A DNA stretch of 64,000 bases from Rhizobium leguminosarum (GTDB lineage: Bacteria; Pseudomonadota; Alphaproteobacteria; Rhizobiales; Rhizobiaceae). Shown here piece after piece: positions 27,350 through 35,612 of the stretch (within the stretch, counting starts at the first letter, position 1; each line of letters starts with the position of its first letter). The stretch is taken from assembly GCF_017876795.1 (NCBI RefSeq), contig NZ_JAGIOR010000003.1, positions 310,001 to 374,000 of the forward strand, written 5' to 3'. A model generated the notes under the pieces. The model saw nothing but the letters and a program-made list of their open reading frames with translations, was not told the origin of the DNA and did no database searches. Both the position numbers and the translations under genes were made by a program.

Positions 27350-28558
27350 TTAAAGAATGCCGCGCCACCTCATGCAATCGTCAAGCTGATCGAGATAGGA
27401 GACCCCGCGCCCGCGGCTTGCCGCCTCGAGCAAGGCCAAGGCCGCCGCTTCGAAGGTCAGGGTGTCGGGATCGAGGTATCTCCAGGAGCGAATGAGCGCT
27501 TCGCCGATGATGTCGCGCGCCTCCTGCAGGGCGGCTTTCGCGGCGAAATGCGTCAGCTCATAGGATGCTGCCGAGACGTGAAGTCTTTCTTCCATCAGCG
27601 CCGGCGCCATCTGCTGGCGCAGATCGCTGAACCGCCTCGGGTCAATGTCAGACACGCCGCGCTCGAAGAGCAGCGACTGGTAGACCTCGACGAGGCAGTC
27701 GAAGAGGCCAGCTGCAAAGGGTTTCGACTGGTCGTGCACTTCGCCGCTGACATCGCCGATGCGAAGCGAGTTGTTGAGCGATCTCAGCTGCTTCTCGTCG
27801 CTGAGCTCGGCAAATTTGTCGAGTTCGTTGTGCAGCAGCAGATTGCCGCCGGTGCGGCGCAGCAGCCGGTCGAGCGCCGTGTCGAACTGCAGCAATCCCA
27901 GCAGCGAGATGAAATCGGCGATCGCTTCGTGATAGGAAAAGAAATCGCAGTTCGATCCGTCGCCTTCGAGGATCCCAAGTTCGCTCAGCAGGATGAGGTG
28001 GCCCATTTCATGGGCGACCGCGTCGAAATTCAGCGCGAAACAGGATGTCGGCCCTTTCGCGTCGCTTTCGCCGAGCTCGAGAAAGCCGAAGCCGGATTGG
28101 GCGTTTTGCCAATGCGGGATGCGGGGGACGATCTCCAGCCGTTCCAGCGTCGGCTGGAAGAACCAGACGATCGCGCGGCCGAGATAGCTTTCGCAGATGT
28201 CGAGAACGCGGCGGGCGCAGGCATAGCTGTGGGTCGCAAGGAAGGCCGGTGCGCCCGGCCCGATGTGATCGAAATGGCCGTCGGGGCCGGGCTCAGCCGG
28301 CGGCTGCAGCAGGCCGGGATAGGGCGGGATATAGGGCGCGGCATAGGGCGATTTCGGCTCGACCGGATTGGCCACATAGATCCGGCCGTCGGACGGCCCC
28401 GCCAGGATCGGTCCTGCCGACGGCCCGATCCACACCACTTCGGGCCTTTCGTAACCGGGAATGAAGGGTGGCTGGGGAAAGACCAGGAAACGCGTTCCGA
28501 GCGGCCGCTCTGGAGCTGCCCCGTGGCCTGCGCCCTCCTTATGCGTGATGGCATCCAT
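27350..28558 (-). CDS. Putative zinc metalloprotease (HExxH...E) in the YcaO-TfuA operon
   Basis: A 402-residue protein with no signal peptide. It carries HEMGH (residues 183-187) and, 24 residues later, HEAIAD (210-215), whose Glu211 fits the third zinc ligand of gluzincin-type (thermolysin-like) peptidases. The N-terminal 100 residues are Pro- and Gly-rich (IPPYPGLLQPPAEPGPDG) and may bind substrate. The C-terminal half is helical. The ATG at 28558 has GGGGG about 5 bases upstream; an in-frame GTG at 28570 is possible. Lying downstream of YcaO/TfuA, it could remove a leader or process the product. The overall family is unknown to me. Confidence 0.7.
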   Translation of the reverse strand: MDAITHKEGAGHGAAPERPLGTRFLVFPQPPFIPGYERPEVVWIGPSAGPILAGPSDGRIYVANPVEPKSPYAAPYIPPYPGLLQPPAEPGPDGHFDHIGPGAPAFLATHSYACARRVLDICESYLGRAIVWFFQPTLERLEIVPRIPHWQNAQSGFGFLELGESDAKGPTSCFALNFDAVAHEMGHLILLSELGILEGDGSNCDFFSYHEAIADFISLLGLLQFDTALDRLLRRTGGNLLLHNELDKFAELSDEKQLRSLNNSLRIGDVSGEVHDQSKPFAAGLFDCLVEVYQSLLFERGVSDIDPRRFSDLRQQMAPALMEERLHVSAASYELTHFAAKAALQEARDIIGEALIRSWRYLDPDTLTFEAAALALLEAASRGRGVSYLDQLDDCMRWRGIL

Positions 28559-28612
28559 TGCTGCCCCCACCGCCCGTTGCCCAACGTCAAGCGATCGTTA
28601 ACTATACCAGTA

Positions 28613-29377
28613 CTACGTGCCTTTCGGCAATAGACTACCGAGCATGTTGTAGTACTCCATGTCATTGGCAAATGATTCCGTAAGTTCAAATGCAAAAGGA
28701 AGGGCTTCATTCGGCCGGTTGATCTTTTGATCGGCGAGATATGTTAGAAGATTTACCGCATCGCGGCGCTTGCGGCTTTCCGCTCCGGTTGGCAGCCAGG
28801 CCTTTAGTGCTTCGATTTCGCCCGCGGCGCCGCAATTGCTTACGGCCGCCGCCAAGAGCTTCGGGAGCGATCTTTCGCTGAAGTGAAGCGCACGCGCCAA
28901 AGATTCGAGCTCGCATCGCAGCCGTCGTTCGATGATGCCGATGCGCTCGGCGCTTTTGAGCGTCAGCCTGATATCGATGAGAGCGTCGCCCAGGGCGCGT
29001 GATCCGAGTGCAACGGGGGCCATCGGCACCGTGACGTCGGCATCGTCGGCGAGCGGGTGCCTTCGGTACCATCGGTAGATCAGCCCGTGGCCGATCATGC
29101 CCTGAGGCGCGAGTTCGGCTGCCCGCAGCGCGCCGATGCTGGCAGCGCCATAGATGCGCACGCCGCGCGCCATCGCCCACAGGATTTCCTGGTGGCGGAC
29201 AGCCGGAAGCTGCCCGAAGACGCCGTCGATCAGCACGATCGCCGCGGGCGCATATTTGGTGACTGCCCGCACGACATCCGCGCATCCGACGGGGGGAAGA
29301 TAGACCGCATCCAGATAGGTCCGGGCTTGCGGCTCAGACAGGGTGGGGCCGAGAAAAACCACGATATCATCCCGCAA
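28613..29377 (-). CDS. TfuA-domain protein, partner of the YcaO enzyme
   Basis: A 254-residue TfuA-like protein, named for a rhizobial trifolitoxin-associated gene. The whole family signature is visible: VVFLGPTLSE at the N-terminus, IDGVFGQLPAVRHQEILWAM, then GVRIYGAASIGALRAAEL and GMIGHGLIYRWYR. TfuA proteins work with YcaO enzymes to form thioamides (thioglycine of methyl-CoM reductase, thiovarsolin-type peptides), probably by delivering sulfur. I place the start at TTG 29377, with GGAGG 6 bases upstream, overlapping the end of ycaO by 11 bases. Longer in-frame starts would intrude far into ycaO. Confidence 0.88.
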   Translation of the reverse strand: MRDDIVVFLGPTLSEPQARTYLDAVYLPPVGCADVVRAVTKYAPAAIVLIDGVFGQLPAVRHQEILWAMARGVRIYGAASIGALRAAELAPQGMIGHGLIYRWYRRHPLADDADVTVPMAPVALGSRALGDALIDIRLTLKSAERIGIIERRLRCELESLARALHFSERSLPKLLAAAVSNCGAAGEIEALKAWLPTGAESRKRRDAVNLLTYLADQKINRPNEALPFAFELTESFANDMEYYNMLGSLLPKGT

Positions 29378-30527
29378 GATCGGCCTCCGGATTTGTTTCC
29401 AGCGGCGGAGCAACGACGCGGACGACGTGGAGCGGGATGCGCTCATCCGAATGAAGAACCACAAGAGCGGCCGCGTGCGCGCCGGCAAGCTTCAAGGCCT
29501 CGATGATCGGCCGGATGGATCGCTCTTCGGCCGCAGAACCGTCCTTGGGAAAGGAACGGCTCCCCTTTGCCAGTTGTAGGCGCCAAGCAGCCAATTCCTT
29601 GGCGTCGGCATAGTTGTAAAGCTCCGTCCTGATATCGTCGCGCGCCGCCGAAATGACGCCGAGGCGGGACTGGCAGGCTTCCAGCAATGCGCTGGTCAGC
29701 GCGCGATCATGGTTGACATCGCAGCCGAAACCTTCGGCCGGCAGCGGCGCAAAGGGGGCTCTGCCGGCATCTTCCATGACGTGGCACCAGTAGATCGGCA
29801 GGGCGTGCGGCGCCGGAATCTGCCAGATCCCGACGACAAAACCTGCCTTGGACAGCTGCCGCATGATGTCTCCCGCGCTTCCGGATTGAACTGACCGGCA
29901 GTCGATCTGGCAGCGGTCGAAGAAATGCGGGGTCTTCATCGCCGTGCATCGTGCCTGCCGCTCCAGGATCTCCAGGCAGGCATGCAAGACAGCGCTTTGC
30001 AGCCTCGTGCCTGCCGCCAGGCCCGTGGTGTCTCGGGCGATCCAATGGGGATGCGGCGACGGGACGATGTAGGCGGTATCGACGAGGGCAAGCGGAACTG
30101 CCATTTTCCGTCCGGAAAAGAGATCCAGCCCGGCAATCCAGGAGAGCATCGCCTCGTCCCGGCCGGTGCCGAGGTGTGACCAGTCTCCCCGGGCGTTCAT
30201 GTCGCGCAGGCTTGCGGTGGAAATGCGCTCCGCCGCAATCCGCTCCGAGGCCCAGCCCTCCAGGGATTCCATCAGGCCCGATATCGCCGCCAGGGGAAAG
30301 GTCAGCCCTTTGCCCTGGCTGACCGTGACGGAGCGTGACCGCGGCCGCACGACCTGGACAACCGGAACGCCGATCCAGTCGAGTTCGGTGATCGAGCCGA
30401 GCCTGGTGATGCCATAGTCCTGCCTCTGCGCAAGGATGCGCTGCACCGTCTGCCGGGGATCGGGCGGTGAGGGGGGCTCGGTATCAGGGAGGATATCGGC
30501 GATGTTATCGAGCATCCCTATGTCCAT
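29367..30527 (-). CDS. YcaO-domain ATP-dependent cyclodehydratase/thioamidation enzyme
   Basis: A 386-residue YcaO protein, which phosphorylates amide backbones using ATP. The nucleotide/Mg motifs are in order: ESLEGWASE (87-95), ACLEILERQA (183-192) and ALLEACQSRLG (280-290). The C-terminus (VVRVVAPPLETNPEADLAG) lacks the PxPxP ending of azoline-forming YcaOs, which agrees with the TfuA-linked thioamide-forming class. AGAGGG lies 5 bases before the ATG at 30527. It is the first gene of a five-gene run ending at 26487. Its promoter would lie among the palindromes at 30544-30642 or before the regulator gene. Confidence 0.88.
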   Translation of the reverse strand: MDIGMLDNIADILPDTEPPSPPDPRQTVQRILAQRQDYGITRLGSITELDWIGVPVVQVVRPRSRSVTVSQGKGLTFPLAAISGLMESLEGWASERIAAERISTASLRDMNARGDWSHLGTGRDEAMLSWIAGLDLFSGRKMAVPLALVDTAYIVPSPHPHWIARDTTGLAAGTRLQSAVLHACLEILERQARCTAMKTPHFFDRCQIDCRSVQSGSAGDIMRQLSKAGFVVGIWQIPAPHALPIYWCHVMEDAGRAPFAPLPAEGFGCDVNHDRALTSALLEACQSRLGVISAARDDIRTELYNYADAKELAAWRLQLAKGSRSFPKDGSAAEERSIRPIIEALKLAGAHAAALVVLHSDERIPLHVVRVVAPPLETNPEADLAG

Positions 30528-30543
30528 CGCATCCCTCTATCGC

Positions 30544-30655
30544 GAGCATGATGCCGAAAAGTGTGTGCGGTTTTCTGATGGCATCATGCTCTAACTCTTT
30601 AATTGGAACAGAATTCAGGTTTTAGGCCAACCAGGCCTAAAATCATCCTGTTCTA
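30544..30655. repeat. Two palindromic repeat elements between regulator and ycaO (copy B)
   Basis: First palindrome: GAGCATGATGCC (30544-30555) pairs with 30580-30591. Second: TTTTAGGCC (30620-30628) pairs with GGCCTAAAA (30634-30642) inside a longer GAACAG...CTGTTC dyad. The block at 30634-30655 repeats 26469-26490 with one base inserted. The last residues (FRTG) and the stop of the regulator are read from this element. Such elements are dispersed in rhizobial genomes. Confidence 0.75.
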
Positions 30656-33642
30656 AAGCCATTCCCTTGCAATCCGTCGAGGCTGCGCTTTGCCCTTTCG
30701 GCCAGCCAGGCGGCCTTTTGTCCCTCGGCAATCTGGATCGCGCGCGTCAGGTCTCTTCTGATCGACGACGGCGCATCGTTGAGATCGCGCCTCAGTTTCG
30801 CGCTGAGGCGATAGAGTTCGGCGAGCCAGAACCACTGGCCGCTGCTGCGGCCGACGCTGATCGCATTCTGGACGGTTGCCAGCGCTTCGGCGGGCTTGCC
30901 GAGCCGATGCAGCACCTGCGCATGCATGTCGCTGTGCATGGAAAAATTATCGTCGGTCCCTAATTGCTGCTGCAGCAGCAGACCGGCCTCGAAACGCGCC
31001 TCGCCGCGCCCTGCCGGTGAGGTCATCAGTTCCGCCCAGCCGCAGTACATATTGGCCCGCGCCTGGCTTGCCGCCAGTCCGTGCCGCTCGGCGAGCGACA
31101 GCATCTGTTCGCCGAGTGCATGGACATCGTCATATCGGCTTTGGCAACGGGCAAGCACCATGGCGTAATAGAGCGCGTGCACCATGCTGCCGGCGTGATC
31201 CGTCGCGTTCGCCCATTCCAGGCATTGTTCGATCGCACTTTCGCTCGCGCCGGTTTCGTCGAGCAGCAGGTAGGAGAGGGCGCTTTCACCCAAGCCGCAG
31301 ACTTTGGCGTCATGTCCGCCGAAGAAGGCTCGATTCCGCACCGCGCTTTCGGGATCATAGAGAGTAAGGCCTTCGGCGACACAATCGAGACAAAACTCAT
31401 GCTCGCCGGCATGGAAGCTCGTCGCCCAGCCGCAATGATAGGACTGAAGCCTTGTCTCGCGATCCGCGACGACGCGCATGTCCGCAACGAGGATGCGCGC
31501 ACGCGACTGCTGGGTCAGAATATTGGGCGCCGTGAACCACCATCCCCAATAGGCCGGGAAATGGTTCACGCGCACGGCCGAGGACTGTTTGCGCAGAAGC
31601 TGCATGGCGCGGGCATAGACCCGCCGCGCGCTCTCCGATCCCTCGCCTTCGAGTGCGCTCGCCACCAGGCCTTGAAGTTCGAACAGGCTGAGCGCCAGTT
31701 CGGTGCGGTCGGGGTGGCGCCGGGAAAGGCTGTGGACCTCCTCGGCACAGAGTTCGAGCGAGACGTTTGCCTCTTGCATTGCCGAGCGGAGAACGCTTGC
31801 CTCGGCCGCCGCCAGCGCAAATCGGGCGGCGGCATCATGCCGGCCCGCCTCGGCGCACTGCCAGGCGGCGATTGCCGCCGGCAGGCTGGGTTTTCTTTCG
31901 CCGATCAGGAGATCTGCGATCCGTCGGTGGATGCGACGGCGGTCGCTCTTCAGAAGGCTGCTGTAGGCTGCTTCCTGGGTGAGCACATGCCGGAACTGAA
32001 AGGAGCCATGGGCAACGGAAGAACGCTCGATGATGCCTTGCGAAAGAAGCCGCTCGATGTCGACGTCGACAGTCTGTCGGCTGACCCCTTCGAGAAGATA
32101 GGTGAGCAGCAAGATGCTGAATTCGCGGCCGATGACGCTCGCAAATTGCGCGGCCCGGCGTGCGGGACCGGTCGCAGCAAGTCTGGCGGAAAGCAGATCA
32201 TTGAGCGACGTGACACCGCCTTCCCGCAGCAGCCCTTTCCATTCGGACAACGCCTTGCCCAAAGGTTGCCTTGCGCGGAAGAAGTTGGCCAGTTCCTCCG
32301 CGTAGAGCGGCATGCCGTCGCATTGATCCAGGATGAAATCGGACAGGCCGGGCGGAGGATGCTCACGCCAGATCGAGGCCACGAGATCGCGAACGGCGGC
32401 AGAGGCGAGCCCCGATAACTCTATCTCGGTCGCAAATGCCAGGGATCGTTTGATTCTCGATGTCTGAATGATGAGGATCGGAAGCCTGGGCGCCAGCGAT
32501 CCCAGCCTGTCGATCAGCTCCAGCGTCATGTCGTCGGCCCAGTGCACATCCTCGAAGATGAGGAGCGTCGGGACCGCCTTGCATGTCAGAATGTCGGCCG
32601 CCGCTTCGATGACCTTCCGCCTGAACGCGCGCCCGGAAAGATCGGATACGCGGATATTGCGCGACGTTGCCGGCGAACGGTCGGCGGTGAATGCGAGCAT
32701 GGTGTCGGCGACGGCTGCATCGACGTCCCGGCCGGAGGTTTGAAGAGCCTGCATCAAGGTTCCGTTGTCGCCATCCTTCAGAATCGATGGTTCGGCGACC
32801 AACCTCTCGAGAAATGAAACGAATGGATGCAGGGGCTGGCTCTCCAAGCGCCTGCCGCACTGAAAGACCAAGGTCTCGTGCGCGGTTTGCCGCAGATTTC
32901 CGGCGAACTCGCCAACCAGCCTGGATTTGCCGATGCCTGCCTCGCCAATAACGGCGATCAAACTCCCCTTGCCGTCGAGAGCCGAATTCCAGGCGCTCGA
33001 AAGAGCGGCAAGCTCCTTTTCCCTACCTCGGATCGGCCTATCCTGCTCCTGGGACGGCGATGGCTCAGCGGTTGACCGATTGCGCTCCTGCGGGCGCCAG
33101 AGCGCAATCGGATCTGCAAACCCTTTGAGTTTCGCCTCTCGAAGCAGGCTGTAGTCAAATTTGTGTCGAGTGAGCTGAACTGTGGAATCGGCGACAACGA
33201 CGGAATTGGGATCGGCCTCTGCTTGCAGGCGAGCCGCCAGAACGGGCGCCGTGCCGACGATCTCATCACCTTCCGCGGAGAATACGACAAGACCAGTGGC
33301 CACTCCGATCCGTAGCCTGAAGTGCGTGCGGGCTTTGGCTTTGGTCCCGGCCGCGGTGCGCAGGAGTTCCAGAGAAGCCTGCACCGCACTTTCAGCGGCA
33401 TCTTCAGACTGCTCGGGATACCCGAAGAAACAGCATCCGCCGTCTCCGAGCCGCTGATGAAGAAATCCGCCGTGCTTTTTGACGATCGCTTCGGCATTCT
33501 GATGTAACGCCGAAACAGACCGGAAGAATTTCTCCGGCTCGCTTCGCAACAAGAGTTCCGTGGAACCGACGATGTCATAGAAAAGGGCAGTGACCTGTCG
33601 CCGCTCACCTGTGAACCGAATTCGTGCGTCGAGGGTTTTCAT
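30643..33642 (-). CDS. Cyclase-homology/AAA-type ATPase/TPR signal transduction regulator
   Basis: A 999-residue multidomain cytoplasmic protein. Residues 15-160 are a class III nucleotide cyclase fold with both metal Asp motifs (FYDIVGST, D23; LGDGGCCFFG, D67). Residues 205-470 are a STAND/AAA ATPase (GREKEL, Walker A GEAGIGKS 233-240, LLIFEDVHWADDM). The remainder is TPR-like helical repeats. The usual substrate Lys and transition-state Asn positions hold Gln63 and Val134, so cyclase activity is doubtful. The ATG at 33642 lacks a good ribosome site; GTGs at 33663 or 33660 (after AAGG) are alternatives. It lies directly upstream of ycaO on the same strand and may control it. Confidence 0.8.
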   Translation of the reverse strand: MKTLDARIRFTGERRQVTALFYDIVGSTELLLRSEPEKFFRSVSALHQNAEAIVKKHGGFLHQRLGDGGCCFFGYPEQSEDAAESAVQASLELLRTAAGTKAKARTHFRLRIGVATGLVVFSAEGDEIVGTAPVLAARLQAEADPNSVVVADSTVQLTRHKFDYSLLREAKLKGFADPIALWRPQERNRSTAEPSPSQEQDRPIRGREKELAALSSAWNSALDGKGSLIAVIGEAGIGKSRLVGEFAGNLRQTAHETLVFQCGRRLESQPLHPFVSFLERLVAEPSILKDGDNGTLMQALQTSGRDVDAAVADTMLAFTADRSPATSRNIRVSDLSGRAFRRKVIEAAADILTCKAVPTLLIFEDVHWADDMTLELIDRLGSLAPRLPILIIQTSRIKRSLAFATEIELSGLASAAVRDLVASIWREHPPPGLSDFILDQCDGMPLYAEELANFFRARQPLGKALSEWKGLLREGGVTSLNDLLSARLAATGPARRAAQFASVIGREFSILLLTYLLEGVSRQTVDVDIERLLSQGIIERSSVAHGSFQFRHVLTQEAAYSSLLKSDRRRIHRRIADLLIGERKPSLPAAIAAWQCAEAGRHDAAARFALAAAEASVLRSAMQEANVSLELCAEEVHSLSRRHPDRTELALSLFELQGLVASALEGEGSESARRVYARAMQLLRKQSSAVRVNHFPAYWGWWFTAPNILTQQSRARILVADMRVVADRETRLQSYHCGWATSFHAGEHEFCLDCVAEGLTLYDPESAVRNRAFFGGHDAKVCGLGESALSYLLLDETGASESAIEQCLEWANATDHAGSMVHALYYAMVLARCQSRYDDVHALGEQMLSLAERHGLAASQARANMYCGWAELMTSPAGRGEARFEAGLLLQQQLGTDDNFSMHSDMHAQVLHRLGKPAEALATVQNAISVGRSSGQWFWLAELYRLSAKLRRDLNDAPSSIRRDLTRAIQIAEGQKAAWLAERAKRSLDGLQGNGFRTG

Positions 33643-33692
33643 TTTGGGGTCGCCCAACACCACAGAAGCCTTGTTTAGGACATCCGATTTAT

Positions 33693-33708
33693 AGCTTGCA
33701 TGCAAGCT
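33693..33708. promoter_or_regulatory. Perfect 16-bp palindrome upstream of the regulator gene
   Basis: AGCTTGCATGCAAGCT is its own reverse complement and lies 50-66 bases before the proposed start of the cyclase/ATPase gene. It is a candidate operator for that promoter, or for the divergent side, where no gene starts. Confidence 0.4.
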
Positions 33709-33812
33709 TTTCGTGCGGTGATGCTAATATAATCCGCCCTATCGCGCGCCCCTTGATAACGAGCGGCACTATTCGACACCTCGTTGCACGCGTAGGTCAC
33801 GCCCACAGCGTT

Positions 33813-34625
33813 TTACATCGCCGGGCTGAAATCCGCGGCAAGCACCGCCTCCTTGAGCGCGCGCGAGTAGGGATGCTGCGGATTATCCAGCACGGGGCGA
33901 GCCTGTCCCCGCTCGACGATTTCGCCCTTTCGCATGATGATGATGTTGTCGCTGACGTAATAGGCGGTGGCCAAATCATGGGTGATGTAGATGATCGATA
34001 GCCCGAGCTCGTTTTTCAGGCGGCCGAACAGGTTGACGATCGCCATGCGCAGCGACGCGTCGACCATCGAGACCGGTTCGTCGGCGACCAGCAGGCGGGG
34101 TTGCGGGATCAGCGCGCGGGCAATGGCGACGCGCTGAAGCTGGCCGCCGGACAATTCGTGGGGAAACCGGCCTTTCACCTCTTCAAGTGTCAGGCCGACA
34201 TGCACCAGCGCGGCATCGGCCATGCGTTCCGCTTCTTTCCGGTCGATCCGTTTTCCCGGGCCTGACAGATTGCGGGCCGTCTCGAACAGATAACGATCGA
34301 CCCGCTTCAGCGGATTGAAGGCTTCGAAGGGGTTCTGCAGGACCGGCTGGACCTCCTTCATGAAGGCCTTCCGCTCGGCCCGGCTATGGATGGAGACGGT
34401 TTTGCCGGAGAATTCCAGCTGCCCTTCCGTCGGTTCGGTCTGCCCCAGGATCATCGCCGCGATCGTCGATTTGCCCGAGCCGGATTCGCCGACGATCGAC
34501 AGGATCTCCGGCTCCTCGCCAAGTTCGAAGCTGACGTCCTTGACCGCCGTGACCAGGCGCCGGCCGAGCATGCCGCCCTGCCGGTAGATTTTCGTGACAT
34601 GCGAGAGGTGAAGCAGAGCGGTCAA
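33813..34625 (-). CDS. Oligopeptide-type ABC transporter ATPase, OppF-like (arabinoside importer)
   Basis: A 270-residue ATPase with Walker A GESGSGKST, signature LSGGQLQRVAIARA, and Walker B LLVADEPVSMVD followed by the H-loop ITHDLATAYYV. It is the last gene of the arabinoside operon. I place the start at TTG 34625, which overlaps the OppD-like stop (TTTGA) with GGGAG 7 bases upstream, so translation is probably coupled. It forms a heterodimer with the neighbouring ATPase to drive the two permeases. Confidence 0.85.
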   Translation of the reverse strand: MTALLHLSHVTKIYRQGGMLGRRLVTAVKDVSFELGEEPEILSIVGESGSGKSTIAAMILGQTEPTEGQLEFSGKTVSIHSRAERKAFMKEVQPVLQNPFEAFNPLKRVDRYLFETARNLSGPGKRIDRKEAERMADAALVHVGLTLEEVKGRFPHELSGGQLQRVAIARALIPQPRLLVADEPVSMVDASLRMAIVNLFGRLKNELGLSIIYITHDLATAYYVSDNIIIMRKGEIVERGQARPVLDNPQHPYSRALKEAVLAADFSPAM

Positions 34626-35611
34626 ACCTGATCTCCCGTAACTGCGAAACACGCGACACGGCGCTCCGGCTCGACGGTGACGAGCGGCGGCACCTTCTGT
34701 GAACAGATATCCATGCGCTTCGGACAGCGCGGGTGAAACCGGCAGCCTTCCGGCGGCATGGCAAGGTTCGGCGGACGCCCCTCCAGCGAGGGCCTGGTCG
34801 TCGCATCGCCGATGCGCGGCAGGCTGCCGACCAGATGCTGTGTATAGGGATGGAGCGGCTTGCTGAAGAGTTTGGCGGTCGGCGCTTCCTCGACCAGACG
34901 CCCGGCATAGACGATGCCGATGCGGTCGGAGACCGTTGCGTGCACGCCCATATCATGGGTGACGAACAGGAAGGACGAACCCATCTCGCGCTGGATCTCG
35001 CGGATCATCGACAGCACGTCGCGCTGAACGATCACGTCGAGCGCCGTCGTCGGTTCGTCGGCGATGATGAATTCCGGCGTCAGGATGGTGGCGAGCGCAA
35101 TGGTCATGCGCTGGCGCATGCCGCCGGAGAGCTCGTGCGGATAGGCGTCGAGCAGATGCGGATCGAGCTTCAGCCGCTGCAGATGGGCGGCGACTTTTTC
35201 GAAGAAAACCTGTCTGCCGACCGGCATGTGGCGAAAGGCGAAATCGGTGAAGGAATGGCGGATCCGGCGCACCGGATTGAGCACATTCATCGAGCCCTGC
35301 ATGATATAGGACAGATGTTTCCAGCGCAGCGCCATGCGCTCCTCCGGCTTCATCGCGTAGATATCCTGGGTGCCGCCGGCGAAATGGAATTTCACGCTCC
35401 CCGAGACGACCCGGAGCGGCGGCCGGATGGCGCCGGCGATGGTTTTGATCAGGGTCGTCTTGCCGCTGCTCGATTCACCGGCAACGCCATAGACCTCGCC
35501 GCGGCCGATCGTCAGGCTGATATCGTCGACGGCGCGCACTTCGCGATCGACGCCAAAGAGGAAGGCGCGGTAATAGGCTTTCAGATTCTCGATTTCGACC
35601 AAAGGGTCCAT
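34622..35611 (-). CDS. Oligopeptide-type ABC transporter ATPase, OppD-like (arabinoside importer)
   Basis: A 329-residue ATPase. Walker A is GESSSGKTT (first Gly-Ser pair altered to SSS), signature LSGGMRQRMTIAL, Walker [15 protein letters not shown]-terminal oligopeptide extension has the Cys-rich motif CRFHPRCPKRMDIC expected of an iron-sulfur or zinc-like loop in this family. GGGAAG sits 5 bases before the ATG at 35611, immediately after the permease stop. Confidence 0.86.
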   Translation of the reverse strand: MDPLVEIENLKAYYRAFLFGVDREVRAVDDISLTIGRGEVYGVAGESSSGKTTLIKTIAGAIRPPLRVVSGSVKFHFAGGTQDIYAMKPEERMALRWKHLSYIMQGSMNVLNPVRRIRHSFTDFAFRHMPVGRQVFFEKVAAHLQRLKLDPHLLDAYPHELSGGMRQRMTIALATILTPEFIIADEPTTALDVIVQRDVLSMIREIQREMGSSFLFVTHDMGVHATVSDRIGIVYAGRLVEEAPTAKLFSKPLHPYTQHLVGSLPRIGDATTRPSLEGRPPNLAMPPEGCRFHPRCPKRMDICSQKVPPLVTVEPERRVACFAVTGDQV

Positions 35612-35612
35612 G

